Source: Leishmania donovani (taxonomy: Eukaryota; Euglenozoa; Kinetoplastea; Trypanosomatida; Trypanosomatidae). From it: DNA of 64,000 nucleotides. The stretch covers positions 754,814 to 818,813 of the forward strand of contig NC_018256.1 in assembly GCF_000227135.1 (NCBI RefSeq), in the 5' to 3' direction. The notes below the pieces were generated by a model. It made no database searches. It worked only from the letters and a program-made list of their open reading frames with translations, and was not told where the DNA came from. Positions 40,302 through 50,459 of the stretch are shown here, in pieces (the stretch's first letter is position 1; the number at the start of each line of letters is the position of its first letter). Both the position numbers and the translations under genes were made by a program.

Positions 40302-41111
40302 CTACGGTGCCACGGTGTAGCTATCCCCAAGAAAGGAGCCTGCAATGTGCTTCCACTCTGCGCCCTCTTCTGCCGTCAGCACCCCTGGCTGCTCGTGGAA
40401 GAGCCACTGCCAAACTGAAGCCACGCCGTCCCGCATCTCCTCTGCGTCTGACTGCGGCACGTTGCTGGCGTCGGAGATGGACTTGAACCGGCAGTACTGC
40501 TCCACTCTGCCCATCAGTACTGTTATAACGAGCAGCTTCAGAAGTGCTTGACGCCGTGCATCAGCGTTCACTTTGTGCGCCTCCACCGACTCGCCAGCAG
40601 GGTGATTGGGCTTTTCATCTGACGCAAATGAACCACCCAACGAGCTGTGTTTGCTCTGCCGGAACGACGACGGCGGCGCCGCCGCGTGCGACTCTAGCTG
40701 TTCCTTGACGGCGGCCAGCAGCTCCTCCACCACTGTCTCCACTCCGCTAAAGTCGGCGTAGTCGTCCGTGTCGCTGTATGGCACGATGTCATCCTCGTTC
40801 AGCGCCTCTTCTCTCTGCTCTCGTAGGTAGTTCTCCGGCTCCACGAGGGACTCACGAAACGCAGCGAAGGCGTCCATCATCCGCTCCGCCACGGCGTACA
40901 CTTCCTCATCAGCATTCACGGCTGCCATGAGTTCTCGCCATTGCACACTCAAAAGCAGCTGCTCCCGCCGGGTGCGAGCTGCCTCCAACTCTCTCTGTAG
41001 AGCATCCAGTCGCCTCTCAAGCTGTGCGACGTGCTGCGTCGCTTCTTGCAGTCTCTCCCGCTCAGCCGCAATGGCAGATGGCGCGATTTCGTCCTCGGTG
41101 AGCGTGGCCAT
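40302..41111 (-). CDS. Conserved-looking hypothetical protein with N-terminal coiled coil
   Basis: The 269-residue protein starts at ATG 41111. Residues about 15-55 form a clear coiled coil with leucine heptads (QHVAQLERRLDALQRELEAA). An acidic central region follows, then a linker rich in Ser, Pro and His. The C-terminal 80 residues look globular and helical, with LLVITVLMGRVEQYCRF and a Trp-containing segment VASVWQWLFHEQPGVL. I do not recognise a family; a structural or adaptor role is possible. Codon use is typical of the neighbouring genes, so it is very likely a real gene. It lies between repeat copies 2 and 3. Confidence 0.75.
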   Translation of the reverse strand: MATLTEDEIAPSAIAAERERLQEATQHVAQLERRLDALQRELEAARTRREQLLLSVQWRELMAAVNADEEVYAVAERMMDAFAAFRESLVEPENYLREQREEALNEDDIVPYSDTDDYADFSGVETVVEELLAAVKEQLESHAAAPPSSFRQSKHSSLGGSFASDEKPNHPAGESVEAHKVNADARRQALLKLLVITVLMGRVEQYCRFKSISDASNVPQSDAEEMRDGVASVWQWLFHEQPGVLTAEEGAEWKHIAGSFLGDSYTVAP

Positions 41112-44025
41112 TGCGAAGTCACACGCTTTTTAGAAAGAGACGTGAATGAATCAAGTCACCAGCCCGGCGCCGCCTCACCTGCACACACACAAACTTGATG
41201 CGCACGTGTCCACGCACAACAGCAGCAAAGACAAACGGCAGCAGTCAGACAGTGGCGCGGCGAGGAGAACTGGGTGATGCCCGCCCTCCAAGAAAGAGAG
41301 TGCAAGGAGCAGAGAGGTGCGAAACAAACCGGAGAAGGGCAAATCCTCGCTGTCACCAACACCGCTCAGAAGGCAGCGCACAACGTACAAACACGCAAAA
41401 CGAAGATTGAAAAAAGAAGCAAGCAAGAGAATGAGCCAAGAGAGGGCAGATAGTGAGGATGGGTACAGGGGAGGGAGCGGGGGCGGCGGTGAAAACTAAG
41501 CAGGCAAACGTGGAGGAGGAAGAAGCGGTGCTGGCGCAACGCCAGCGTGCGTCCCCCTCGTCTTCTGTTTTGCTTTCCTGTATAGATCTCAATCTATTTG
41601 GAGGACAGGGAGAGGCCCAAAGATAAGGACGGTCGCTGATGTGCACCAAGACAGACACACACACAAACGCAAAAACTCAGAGATAAATGCACACGCGAAA
41701 GAGAGAAATAGGAAGCGAGACCTGTGCAGGTGTGCACAGGGGAGTGTGTTCCCTTCGATGTATGGCGGCTGGGGCGTCCGTGGCTATATATGGGGAGTTT
41801 TGTTTTACTTATTATTTTCTTTCTGTTCGTACGGAGCTGAGGCGCATGTGTGAGCTGTTCCTCGCACTTCTCCACGTTTGTTGTTCGAACAGGCAAACAG
41901 CGACGCGAATGCAAGTGAGGTGGTGTGTCGAGAGAAAAGGCAGGAAAGTAGGGAGGGCGACAAAAGGCACAGAGAGGAACGCAGATAGTAAAGTAGTGGT
42001 GCAGGAACAGGGCATGCACTCAATCTAACGCGAGCAGGCGCGCACCGCTGCACGACCAGAAAGTGAAGAGCAACAATAAGCACGCAGGCAGCATGGCGTT
42101 GAGGGCTCCTGCGTCCATGGAGGAGCCATAGATGGCCTCCTTTCCTTTTTTCTCGTTTCTTGCGCAACCCCAATAGTGTGTGGTGGTCATCGTTTGACGA
42201 TGGTTGCAGAACGCATGCAGGATGCAGTGGCAGCGCATGTGCACGCAGGAGGGAATGTGTGTGTGTGTGTGTGGGACAACGTGCGGCGGCGCATGTCACA
42301 GAGAGAGAACATCGCAAAAGCATATCAACACGTGGGGGTGGGGGCGAGGAAAGCGGGAGATGACGATGGAGTGCGCCATGAGAGCGCAGCAGAATGAATG
42401 CGCCGCAAGAGGGAAAGAAGGAGGGGGAGAAGAAAAACGAACGGAGGAGCCGTCCAAGGACAGAGAGTCCATCGATCACGGCGGCGTGGTGGGGGGCGCC
42501 GAAAATGTAGACACCAGTGGGATACGGAGCCCACCACATGGTGCGACTTGTTCACGGTGAAAGACCACCACAAAGACCCTTCTAAGGTTGATGAGAAGTC
42601 GTAAGCGTCACCCATCTTCGGTGAAAAAGAGGCTTCGGCTTTCGTTACCCGTATCTCCACCTTGGATAAGGGCCTTCGCCCCGCAAGCAATGTGCGCAGG
42701 AACACCGGTTGCGCGCGTCGGTGTCTGTGCGCCCCGCAAGAGAGTTTGCGTATCGTGCGTGCAACGCAAGTCTCTTTTTTTTCTTGCCTTTTTTCTTTCT
42801 TTCCGCATGCGAGAAGGGGGTGGGGCCTTGCGGAATGCAGTGCACACTCTGAGTTGTCACGCGCAGCGTCTGCCTGCCTGCCTTTCGCGTGAAAGAAAAA
42901 AAACCAAAGGTGATGAGGAGCGGCCCCACCACCGCATCATATGAGTCAGCGGCAGCAGCGGGTTATGGCAGCATCGGCGGAGGCGTAAGGTACCAGCGCT
43001 GATATACCTGGCGTGGCGCACGTCAAGATGAGCTAGTGGGCAGGAGAAAGTGGAGTCTGTCCGACACCGCGACGTGGCGTAGCAGTGGTCGGCATCGCCC
43101 GAAAGAAGCGGCGAGCGGTGACACGCAGTTCCAACGTCACAAAAAAAAGTGAAAGGAAAACATGCTCTCGTCGATTTCGATGCCGCAATAGACATGTGCT
43201 GGACTTGCCCTTGCGGCGCGTTCTGTCCGTGTGTTTGTACCTGTGCGGAGCACAAGAGAAGCTGCAAGACACAAAAAGAAATAGGGGTTAGAGCGGGGGT
43301 AGAGGGGGGACGATGATGAATCACAGATGCAAAATTCGTGCACATTTCCTCAAACTCCGGCAGTGTCCGTGTACGGTAGCTCATAGTTGATAGCGCAGCC
43401 GCTTCGGTTTCTTTTCCTCTTCTCCCTTTGTCGCCTGGGCTGGTATCTCGACGAGAGTAACCACGGAGATCTGTGCAGCACGCGGAGGAGAGATAGGGGC
43501 ACACTTTCCCTTTTGTTTTAAGAGGCACGCGTGCACGGCCGAAAACAGCCTCAATAGAGGATTTGAATTTATAATCTTCTGCTTTTATATGCGTGCCCCT
43601 TAGAGGGAGAGGGACGTATCGAAGGTGTGTAAGCGCTGATCTGGCTCATGTTTGCGTGTACGCCTATATGGACATATACACAGAGTGAGGTATCTCCCTT
43701 ACCTCGCACTCTGGGAAAAAAGGACACGAGGAGCACAAAGTCCCGGAGGTACGGAAGGGCACGGAAGCTACTGTCCTTGTCAACAGCCGCTCTGCCGGTC
43801 ACAGTCTTGTCGCCCACGCACACAGATACAGGAGAAAGCACATACGTTCAGGTAATGGACGCAGAGCACACAGCGACACCGGGTCAGGCTTGCCGGGAAA
43901 CTTCTATGTATGTGCCCATCAGTGCGGGCACGCCGACACGAAGGCCGAATAATGACAGACTCTAAACAGCTGGGCGTCTGCGAAGGGAAGCGACGGTGAG
44001 AAGGGGGGAAGAAGCCGATGTGCGC

Positions 44026-44752
44026 ATGTGCTTACTGCTGTTTCCGGTGCACCACTGGTACGTCCGCCCGAACCACACACACACACACACACACACGCAG
44101 CTGCAGGTCAGCTATGCTGCAACCTACAACGAGGTCTAGCAGCGGCAAACACACAACAACAAAAGAGCCCACAGAGACGCTGCGTTGCAGAGACGCCGAC
44201 GCGCGTGTACAAGAGAGGGCCGCACGATAGCACAAGACAACGAGTGAGAGGAGTCGAGAGCGCTCTCCCACGCACACCGCAACGCCCACTGCACTCTCTT
44301 CGCCTGAGCAGCCTGCTCATTCGTCCAGACACAGGTCAGNNNNNNNNNNNNNNNNNNNNNNNNNNNNNNNNNNNNNNNNNNNNNNNNNNNNNNNNNNNNN
44401 NNNNNNNNNNNNNNNNNNNNNNNNNNNNNNNNNNNNNNATGTGCTTACTGCTGTTTCCGGTGCACCACTGGTACGTCCGCCCGAACCACACACACACACA
44501 CACACACACGCAGCTGCAGGTCAGCTATGCTGCAACCTACAACGAGGTCTAGCAGCGGCAAACACACAACAACAAAAGAGCCCACAGAGACGCTGCGTTG
44601 CAGAGACGCCGACGCGCGTGTACAAGAGAGGGCCGCACGATAGCACAAGACAACGAGTGAGAGGAGTCGAGAGCGCTCTCCCACGCACACCGCAACGCCC
44701 ACTGCACTCTCTTCGCCTGAGCAGCCTGCTCATTCGTCCAGACACAGGTCAG
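44026..44752. other. Probable unmerged contig overlap around a 99-N gap
   Basis: The 314 bases at 44026-44339 recur without any difference I can see at 44439-44752, separated only by 99 N (44340-44438). The two contig ends therefore seem to be the same sequence placed twice. Confidence 0.85.
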
Positions 44753-46860
44753 CCGATCGACGCACACAACCACAGCTCACCTACCCTCGCAGGGGTGCGG
44801 CGGAATCCTTGTCGACTAGGACAAGCCGGCCCGCCGTCCAATCGGCCCACACGGAGACTCGGCTGGACGGCACGCCCTGATCCAGGCGGGCCGCGCCCAG
44901 CGTCCTGCTCGAGGGCGGAGGCGGTGGCGTCCGTCGTGCGGGCGATAAGGGGTGGTCGAGGTGTGCGCCGCAGAAGCTCGAGGAGGAAGGCGGCCGGCCT
45001 CAGGTCAGCGCCCTCCGAGACCCTGCACCCTGCCACCTGCACGTCATGCCTCCCCCCTCCAGTCGCTTGCAGCAGCGGCATCCCATAATATGGTGCGGTG
45101 ACTCTCCGCATGGCAGTCGGAGGGGCTCGATCGTGCCGTTCGGGGGTGCTCTCGCCGCGCTTCCAGCACCTGCGCCCCATCAGCCCGCCCCGTTGGACGG
45201 CCGAGACGCCGCATGTTGCGCGCGTATGCGCTGTGGCGCTCATTGGTGTGGAGCTCCTCGCGCCTTTCTCGTCCATCACGCGTGCGCGGCTGACCTCTCG
45301 ATGCTTTGCGTGGGCGTGATACGCCATGCCGGCTCTCCATGACAGCGCCTGTGCTCCGAGCTCGCATCCTTGCACGCCGGGGCCTGCCGCACGACAACCT
45401 CGGTGTCTGGAGGGGGAGGGGGCGTGACTGGGTGGCCTGCACGCATGCACCGCGGCAGGCGGGACGCTGCTGTGAGTTCGTGGCAGCGGGGGTCNNNNNN
45501 NNNNNNNNNNNNNNNNNNNNNNNNNNNNNNNNNNNNNNNNNNNNNNNNNNNNNNNNNNNNNNNNNNNNNNNNNNNNNNNNNNNNNNNNNNNNNGCTTCCA
45601 GCACCTGCGCCCCATCAGCCCGCCCCGTTGGACGGCCGAGACGCCGCATGTTGCGCGCGTATGCGCTGTGGCGCTCATTGGTGTGGAGCTCCTCGCGCCT
45701 TTCTCGTCCATCACGCGTGCGCGGCTGACCTCTCGATGCTTTGCGTGGGCGTGATACGCCATGCCGGCTCTCCATGACAGCGCCTGTGCTCCGAGCTCGC
45801 ATCCTTGCACGCCGGGGCCTGCCGCACGACAACCTCGGTGTCTGGAGGGGGAGGGGGCGTGACTGGGTGGCCTGCACGCATGCACCGCGGCAGGCGGGAC
45901 GCTGCTGTGAGTTCGTGGCAGCGGGGGTCTTCCACCCTTTCCGCAGGGCCGCACGCCTCTCATAGGCGCGGGCGGGTTGAGCGGGAGGGACCCGTGGATA
46001 GGCACGCGCCAGCGCAGAGAGAGAAAGAGCGCACGGCCTGTCCTCCTGAGAGGGCATACGAGGCAGCCATAGACAGCAGACAGGTGAGGAGCCCACGCGG
46101 CGCGAGCGAGGCATGCGCAACCACATTACTGCGTGCAAGGCCATAGCGTGAAACAGCGTGTGCTTCGCCCACCCTCCTCGAGTGATCCGCGAATCAAGCG
46201 TAGCATATCGGGCACAGCACCGGGTCGGACGCCCTCATAGCAAACACAGACGGGGGATGGGGGCACCACAGTACCGGCGCAGCAGTAGGCAGCACACCAT
46301 CGGCACCCCATGCCGCCACTGCCAGCCGCCCGCCGTTGCAGTAATGCACGGCACCGACAGGTGCCGGTGCGGAACTGGGCGAGCATGGTCTCCCGTCGTC
46401 CGGTGGCCTCATTATCGCGGTGCTTGTAACATAACTGCGATCGTTGAGGTGAAAAAAGAAAACGAGGCAGTGTAGAAGTCANNNNNNNNNNNNNNNNNNN
46501 NNNNNNNNNNNNNNNNNNNNNNNNNNNNNNNNNNNNNNNNNNNNNNNNNNNNNNNNNNNNNNNNNNNNNNNNNNNNNNNNAACCACATTACTGCGTGCAA
46601 GGCCATAGCGTGAAACAGCGTGTGCTTCGCCCACCCTCCTCGAGTGATCCGCGAATCAAGCGTAGCATATCGGGCACAGCACCGGGTCGGACGCCCTCAT
46701 AGCAAACACAGACGGGGGATGGGGGCACCACAGTACCGGCGCAGCAGTAGGCAGCACACCATCGGCACCCCATGCCGCCACTGCCAGCCGCCCGCCGTTG
46801 CAGTAATGCACGGCACCGACAGGTGCCGGTGCGGAACTGGGCGAGCATGGTCTCCCGTCG
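44138..46860. repeat. Direct repeat, copy 3, interrupted by three unresolved assembly joins
   Basis: This is the most complete copy. After removing three false duplications (413, 435 and 462 bases including gaps) it is about 1.41 kb. It is GC-rich, in the same orientation as copies 1 and 2, and nearly identical to both over the shared parts. Frames on the minus strand are open for long stretches, but two overlapping frames are open at once, so this reflects GC content rather than coding. Confidence 0.85.
45159..45929. other. Probable unmerged contig overlap around a 99-N gap
   Basis: The 336 bases at 45159-45494 recur at 45594-45929, either side of 99 N (45495-45593). Confidence 0.85.
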
Positions 46861-46943
46861 TCCGGTGGCCTCATTATCGCGGTGCTTGTAACATAACTGC
46901 GATCGTTGAGGTGAAAAAAGAAAACGAGGCAGTGTAGAAGTCA
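46119..46943. other. Probable unmerged contig overlap around a 99-N gap
   Basis: The 363 bases at 46119-46481 recur at 46581-46943, either side of 99 N (46482-46580). Confidence 0.85.
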
Positions 46944-47579
46944 GCACATACCGCTAGTGGCCGATGGGTATACAGGCGCATACAGCACAGAGGTGTCGCC
47001 AATGGCACCTGCGTAGAGTCACGCGAAGCAAAAACAGGCACGATTAAGTGTTAAATAGAGAGAGCGTCGATAAGTGTCGGGTGAAGCAGGTGTATATATA
47101 GAGAGAGATTCATCTGCGCACATGCGTAGGAGTCCATGACGCAATGGGGGTAATACCTAGAGTAAAGCGAGAGAACGGAAGACAGCAGAAGACTCAAGCG
47201 TGTGCTGCCATGATAAGGTAGAAAGGAGAGAAAGGTGTTGGGGGAGGGCGCGCTGTTTGTGTCGTGCCAAAGCTGATTCTCCTTTGCTGGGTACACACAA
47301 AAACATGCACAGAATACGTGATATTCGCTGCTGTGCTTCTCAGTTTGTTGCACCATGTCTCCCTCTTCGGCTTCTCTGACGCGAGTGTAAAAAGGCGCAT
47401 GCCACCGCCAATATGATAATGTACACAAGCATAGATATTCACCTCAACACGCACGTATCCTCACACCTGCGCTCATGGGAATGAGTGCTGCCACGTCAGC
47501 CACTAGCGCGCCAGCTTCCATCGCTCCTCACTTATTTTCTCTCTTCCTTTCCCCCGCTTGTTTTTTTTTGTTCGTTAAC

Positions 47580-48779
47580 CTACAGCTTCGTCATGCCTGT
47601 ACAAAGGTTGCTGGCATGGAGGTCGTCACGACGGGCCACGCTGCAGCGGTATCGTACACGGGCCTCCATGAACTGCTGGAGTTCCTCCTGCGTCGCCCCA
47701 TTCAGCTCCAGCCCGACCGGGATGGTGCATTTCCGCCCAATATCATCGTTATTGATCAACACAAAGGACGCACGATTCGTGATGACGGTGCTGGTGTCTT
47801 TGCGCTCCGCCTTGAGCACCACATCCACCTCCATTGTGGTGTTGCGCACATATATGACGGTCGCCTCGAGCGTCACCCAGTCCGTGGCGAACACCGGCTC
47901 GGGGAAGGCAACACTGTGCATTCCAATCGTAAAGACATGGCGGTTGGCGGTGAACGTGCGGCCGCAATGAACGGCGTGCTGCTCCATCCACGCCATCAGC
48001 TCTCCGCCAAAGACGGTGTTGTTGTTGTTCATGCAGGATGTGAAGAAGATGCGGTTCGCCTCCACCTTGGTGGAGTTGATGCGGGCATGAGTGGGCTTCT
48101 GCTGGTTGATGGAGCACTGCACCTCCTCCGTGGTGAGGGTGCGCTTCAAGCGCTCGGCCGTGTTCTTCTTGTTTTCCTCCTGAAGCTTGCGAACTTTCAC
48201 ATAGTGGTTATGCAGTTCAATGTCAAACGGGTCCGTCAGCTCTATCGCTGGCACCACCTTGGCCGCCTTCAAATCTGGCGTGATGGCCACCATGGTGAAG
48301 AAGGAATGGCCAGCCGGCGTCTCGGTGCGGGTCGACGGCGACTGCCGGTAAAACCGAATGTAAATGCCCATGGAGCTGGAGCCACAGTGCACCAGGCGGC
48401 TGTCTAGACGGACCGCGTCACCGTGCAGGATGGGCGACGAGAAAATTGTGTCCGTGACGCCCACGGTGCAGGTCAGGTACCGCTCATGAGTCAGACAGGC
48501 CTGATGGTCAACCGCCTTCTGAGAGGTGCGGGCGGCGCACATGTCGAGCATCGACAGCACGCGGCCAGCGGCCAGGCGTGCCCCTGGTGTGGTGTCGGAG
48601 CCGGCGATGTCGGTCCAGCTCACATGGATGGGGTCCATCATGCCTTGCTTGGGGTTGCCAATGATGACGCCGGTGCGGCAATTCTCGCGAAGTGCCGACG
48701 ACGACGATGCGGTGCTGGCAGCCACCGCACGGCGGAAGAGGCGGGAGGTGACCGCCTGACAAGCTGCACGGCGCCACAT
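47580..48779 (-). CDS. Acyl-CoA thioesterase, double hotdog, ACOT9-like, probably mitochondrial
   Basis: The 399-residue protein starts at ATG 48779; the frame runs on to 49043, but without coding character. The N-terminus (MWRRAACQAVTSRLFRRAVA) is rich in Arg and Ala with no acidic residue, as in a mitochondrial presequence. Two hotdog domains follow, about 50-185 and 240-345. The second holds NNNNTVFGGELMAWMEQHA (251-269), which fits the catalytic Asn/Gly helix region of hotdog acyl-CoA thioesterases. The first has the related ARLAAGRVLSMLDMCAA. The tandem layout, the length and a linker of about 55 residues are those of ACOT9/ACOT10 enzymes, which hydrolyse acyl-CoA to free fatty acid and CoA in mitochondria. 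Which acyl chain is used cannot be told. Confidence 0.87.
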   Translation of the reverse strand: MWRRAACQAVTSRLFRRAVAASTASSSSALRENCRTGVIIGNPKQGMMDPIHVSWTDIAGSDTTPGARLAAGRVLSMLDMCAARTSQKAVDHQACLTHERYLTCTVGVTDTIFSSPILHGDAVRLDSRLVHCGSSSMGIYIRFYRQSPSTRTETPAGHSFFTMVAITPDLKAAKVVPAIELTDPFDIELHNHYVKVRKLQEENKKNTAERLKRTLTTEEVQCSINQQKPTHARINSTKVEANRIFFTSCMNNNNTVFGGELMAWMEQHAVHCGRTFTANRHVFTIGMHSVAFPEPVFATDWVTLEATVIYVRNTTMEVDVVLKAERKDTSTVITNRASFVLINNDDIGRKCTIPVGLELNGATQEELQQFMEARVRYRCSVARRDDLHASNLCTGMTKL

Positions 48780-50459
48780 ATTTTTCCTCTTTCCGTTTCC
48801 GTGCTCTGTTCGGGCTTGCAGACCTCTGTGCGAGCGAGAGGGATGCACACAATATCGTGTGTGCAGCTGGCGTGCCCTCTCCTTCAAAAGCAAACAGCAA
48901 AAGCAAAACTGCGCAGGGCGAACACTATTACGTTCGCTTCCGAGGGCTGATCCAGGAAAGGGCGAAGGGAGTGGGGAGAAGTTAAACGAATCGTCAAGTG
49001 TCTGGGTGAGGAGGAAGGGGTGAGGGAGGAAGCACCGTATCAACGTAGGTGGATGCGTATGGCGGGTATGAGCACGTCTGTGCGTGTGATGTGTGTGTGT
49101 GCGTGTGTCTGTACCACGGCAGACGACTTACGCGCTGCTGTTGCTGTTTCACTGCTATTGTGCCTATGTATATATATATATATGTATTTGTATTTCTGGT
49201 GTGTTGTGCAGAGAGGAGTCTCCCCGCCGACGCTACAGAGGTGCGCGTATATACTATATACATATATATATATATATGTATATGTATATACATCAATACG
49301 TATACGCATACGTACGTGTACGTATGTACAGGGGCTCTTATCCTTGTCGTTAAGGGGTAGACACCCAGACACCGAGGCAGAGCGGGTGAGAGAGATGGTG
49401 GTGGTGACGGTAAGCGTAAGCGGAATTATGAGGAAGAACGTGGGCACAAAAGAAGCGCGGATGTGAGGGGTGGGGAAGAGAGCGAGAGAAAGGTAGGGGA
49501 GGGGGGTCAAGGGCCGATAACCTTCGATGAACGAGACACCTCTGCGTAAGCACAGCGATCCCCCTTTTGCTTCTCTCTCTTGTTGCTACGATGAATGGGA
49601 GCGGAGGGGAGAGGGGGGGAAGAGAAACAGCATGAAAGCTATGCTCCCGTTACGTGTCAAAAAGGGGGAGGGAGGGGGGAGAGGGGGAGTGGAGTTGTGG
49701 CACGAAGAGAGTGAGCGGATCCGCATCTGGGAAAGGGCACAGTGTACCGTAAAGTGCAATCGTTGCCACGCTTCTCCTTTCTCTCTTTTTTGGTCGCGAT
49801 GTCCTTCAAAGGACACCGCGCAAAACAACTTGTGAACCGTTGGATTCGTGTAGCGTGTGCAAGAGGCACGAAAGCGCCGTTCCCCCACCCCTACCTCTCT
49901 CACACAAGGACGACCGTAGATGAATCAGCTGTGGCCGCTCGATGGAGCAAGGATGCAGACGGGCGCGGTGTAACGAAGGGGAAGGAGGGGGAGAGCCTGC
50001 AACCCGACACAGCATGCAGAGGGAACTGCGAAGGTTCCTGTGGCACTCACTTCGACACAGGATCGAATCGACACATACACACACACGTAAAAGAAAAAAG
50101 AATCAGAGGAGAACGTAAAGGAATGAAGCACGAAGAGCAAGCGTTCCTGTTCGAGACGACACCACAAACGGAACAAGAAGGAGGTAGAGGATAGAAGCGT
50201 CATCATACCCACGCCACCATGAATAAAGCGTTCCACAACAATCACTATTTGCATTCCATCGACTCACTCCCCTTTCCCCCATACCTCGATGACTGCTTTT
50301 TCCCGTCTTTGGGGGGGGGGGGCATCTCTCTTTTTCCTCTTCTTTTACATCGATTCGTTCTTTGACTATGTTGACTCGCCCGTGTCGGTGATACGAGGAG
50401 ACCTACACCCACAAACCAGCTCAGCGTCGCACACGCCCTCAAACGCCCACACACGGCTG
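48780..50459. other. Spacer between MORN gene and thioesterase gene
   Basis: No gene is visible. It contains the alternating TA/TG/CG tracts listed separately, G-rich runs near 49662-49688 and a G12 run near 50312-50323. The minus strand just above 48779 is pyrimidine-rich and suitable for trans-splicing. Confidence 0.6.
49165..49330. repeat. Alternating purine-pyrimidine tracts (TA/TG/CG), partly palindromic
   Basis: A (TA)n tract at 49165-49183 is followed 60 bases on by about 90 bases of almost strict purine-pyrimidine alternation (49241-49330), with inverted TA/GTA segments around 49255-49292 and CGTAC/GTACG palindromes near 49308-49324. Such sequence can form cruciforms or Z-DNA; that is an inference. 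Confidence 0.8.

Larger units (their letters stand above)
41112..47579. other. Long spacer between thioesterase gene and coiled-coil gene, with repeat copy 3
   Basis: Outside repeat copy 3 and its gaps, this 6.5-kb region is low-complexity (AG-rich and GT-rich tracts) with no convincing gene. A minus-strand frame at 42857-43528 opens only from a GTG and lacks coding character. A (CA)n tract lies at 44074-44097, repeated at 44487-44510 by the false duplication. Confidence 0.6.

Noticed and set aside
42857..43528. 223-codon minus-strand ORF
   Set aside because: It opens only from a GTG, has no domain-like segment, and has poor codon preference.
44749..46005. 418-codon minus-strand ORF in repeat copy 3
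   Set aside because: It opens from a GTG, spans 33 N codons and contains the same segment twice because of the false duplication. A second minus frame is open over the same region, so GC content explains it.
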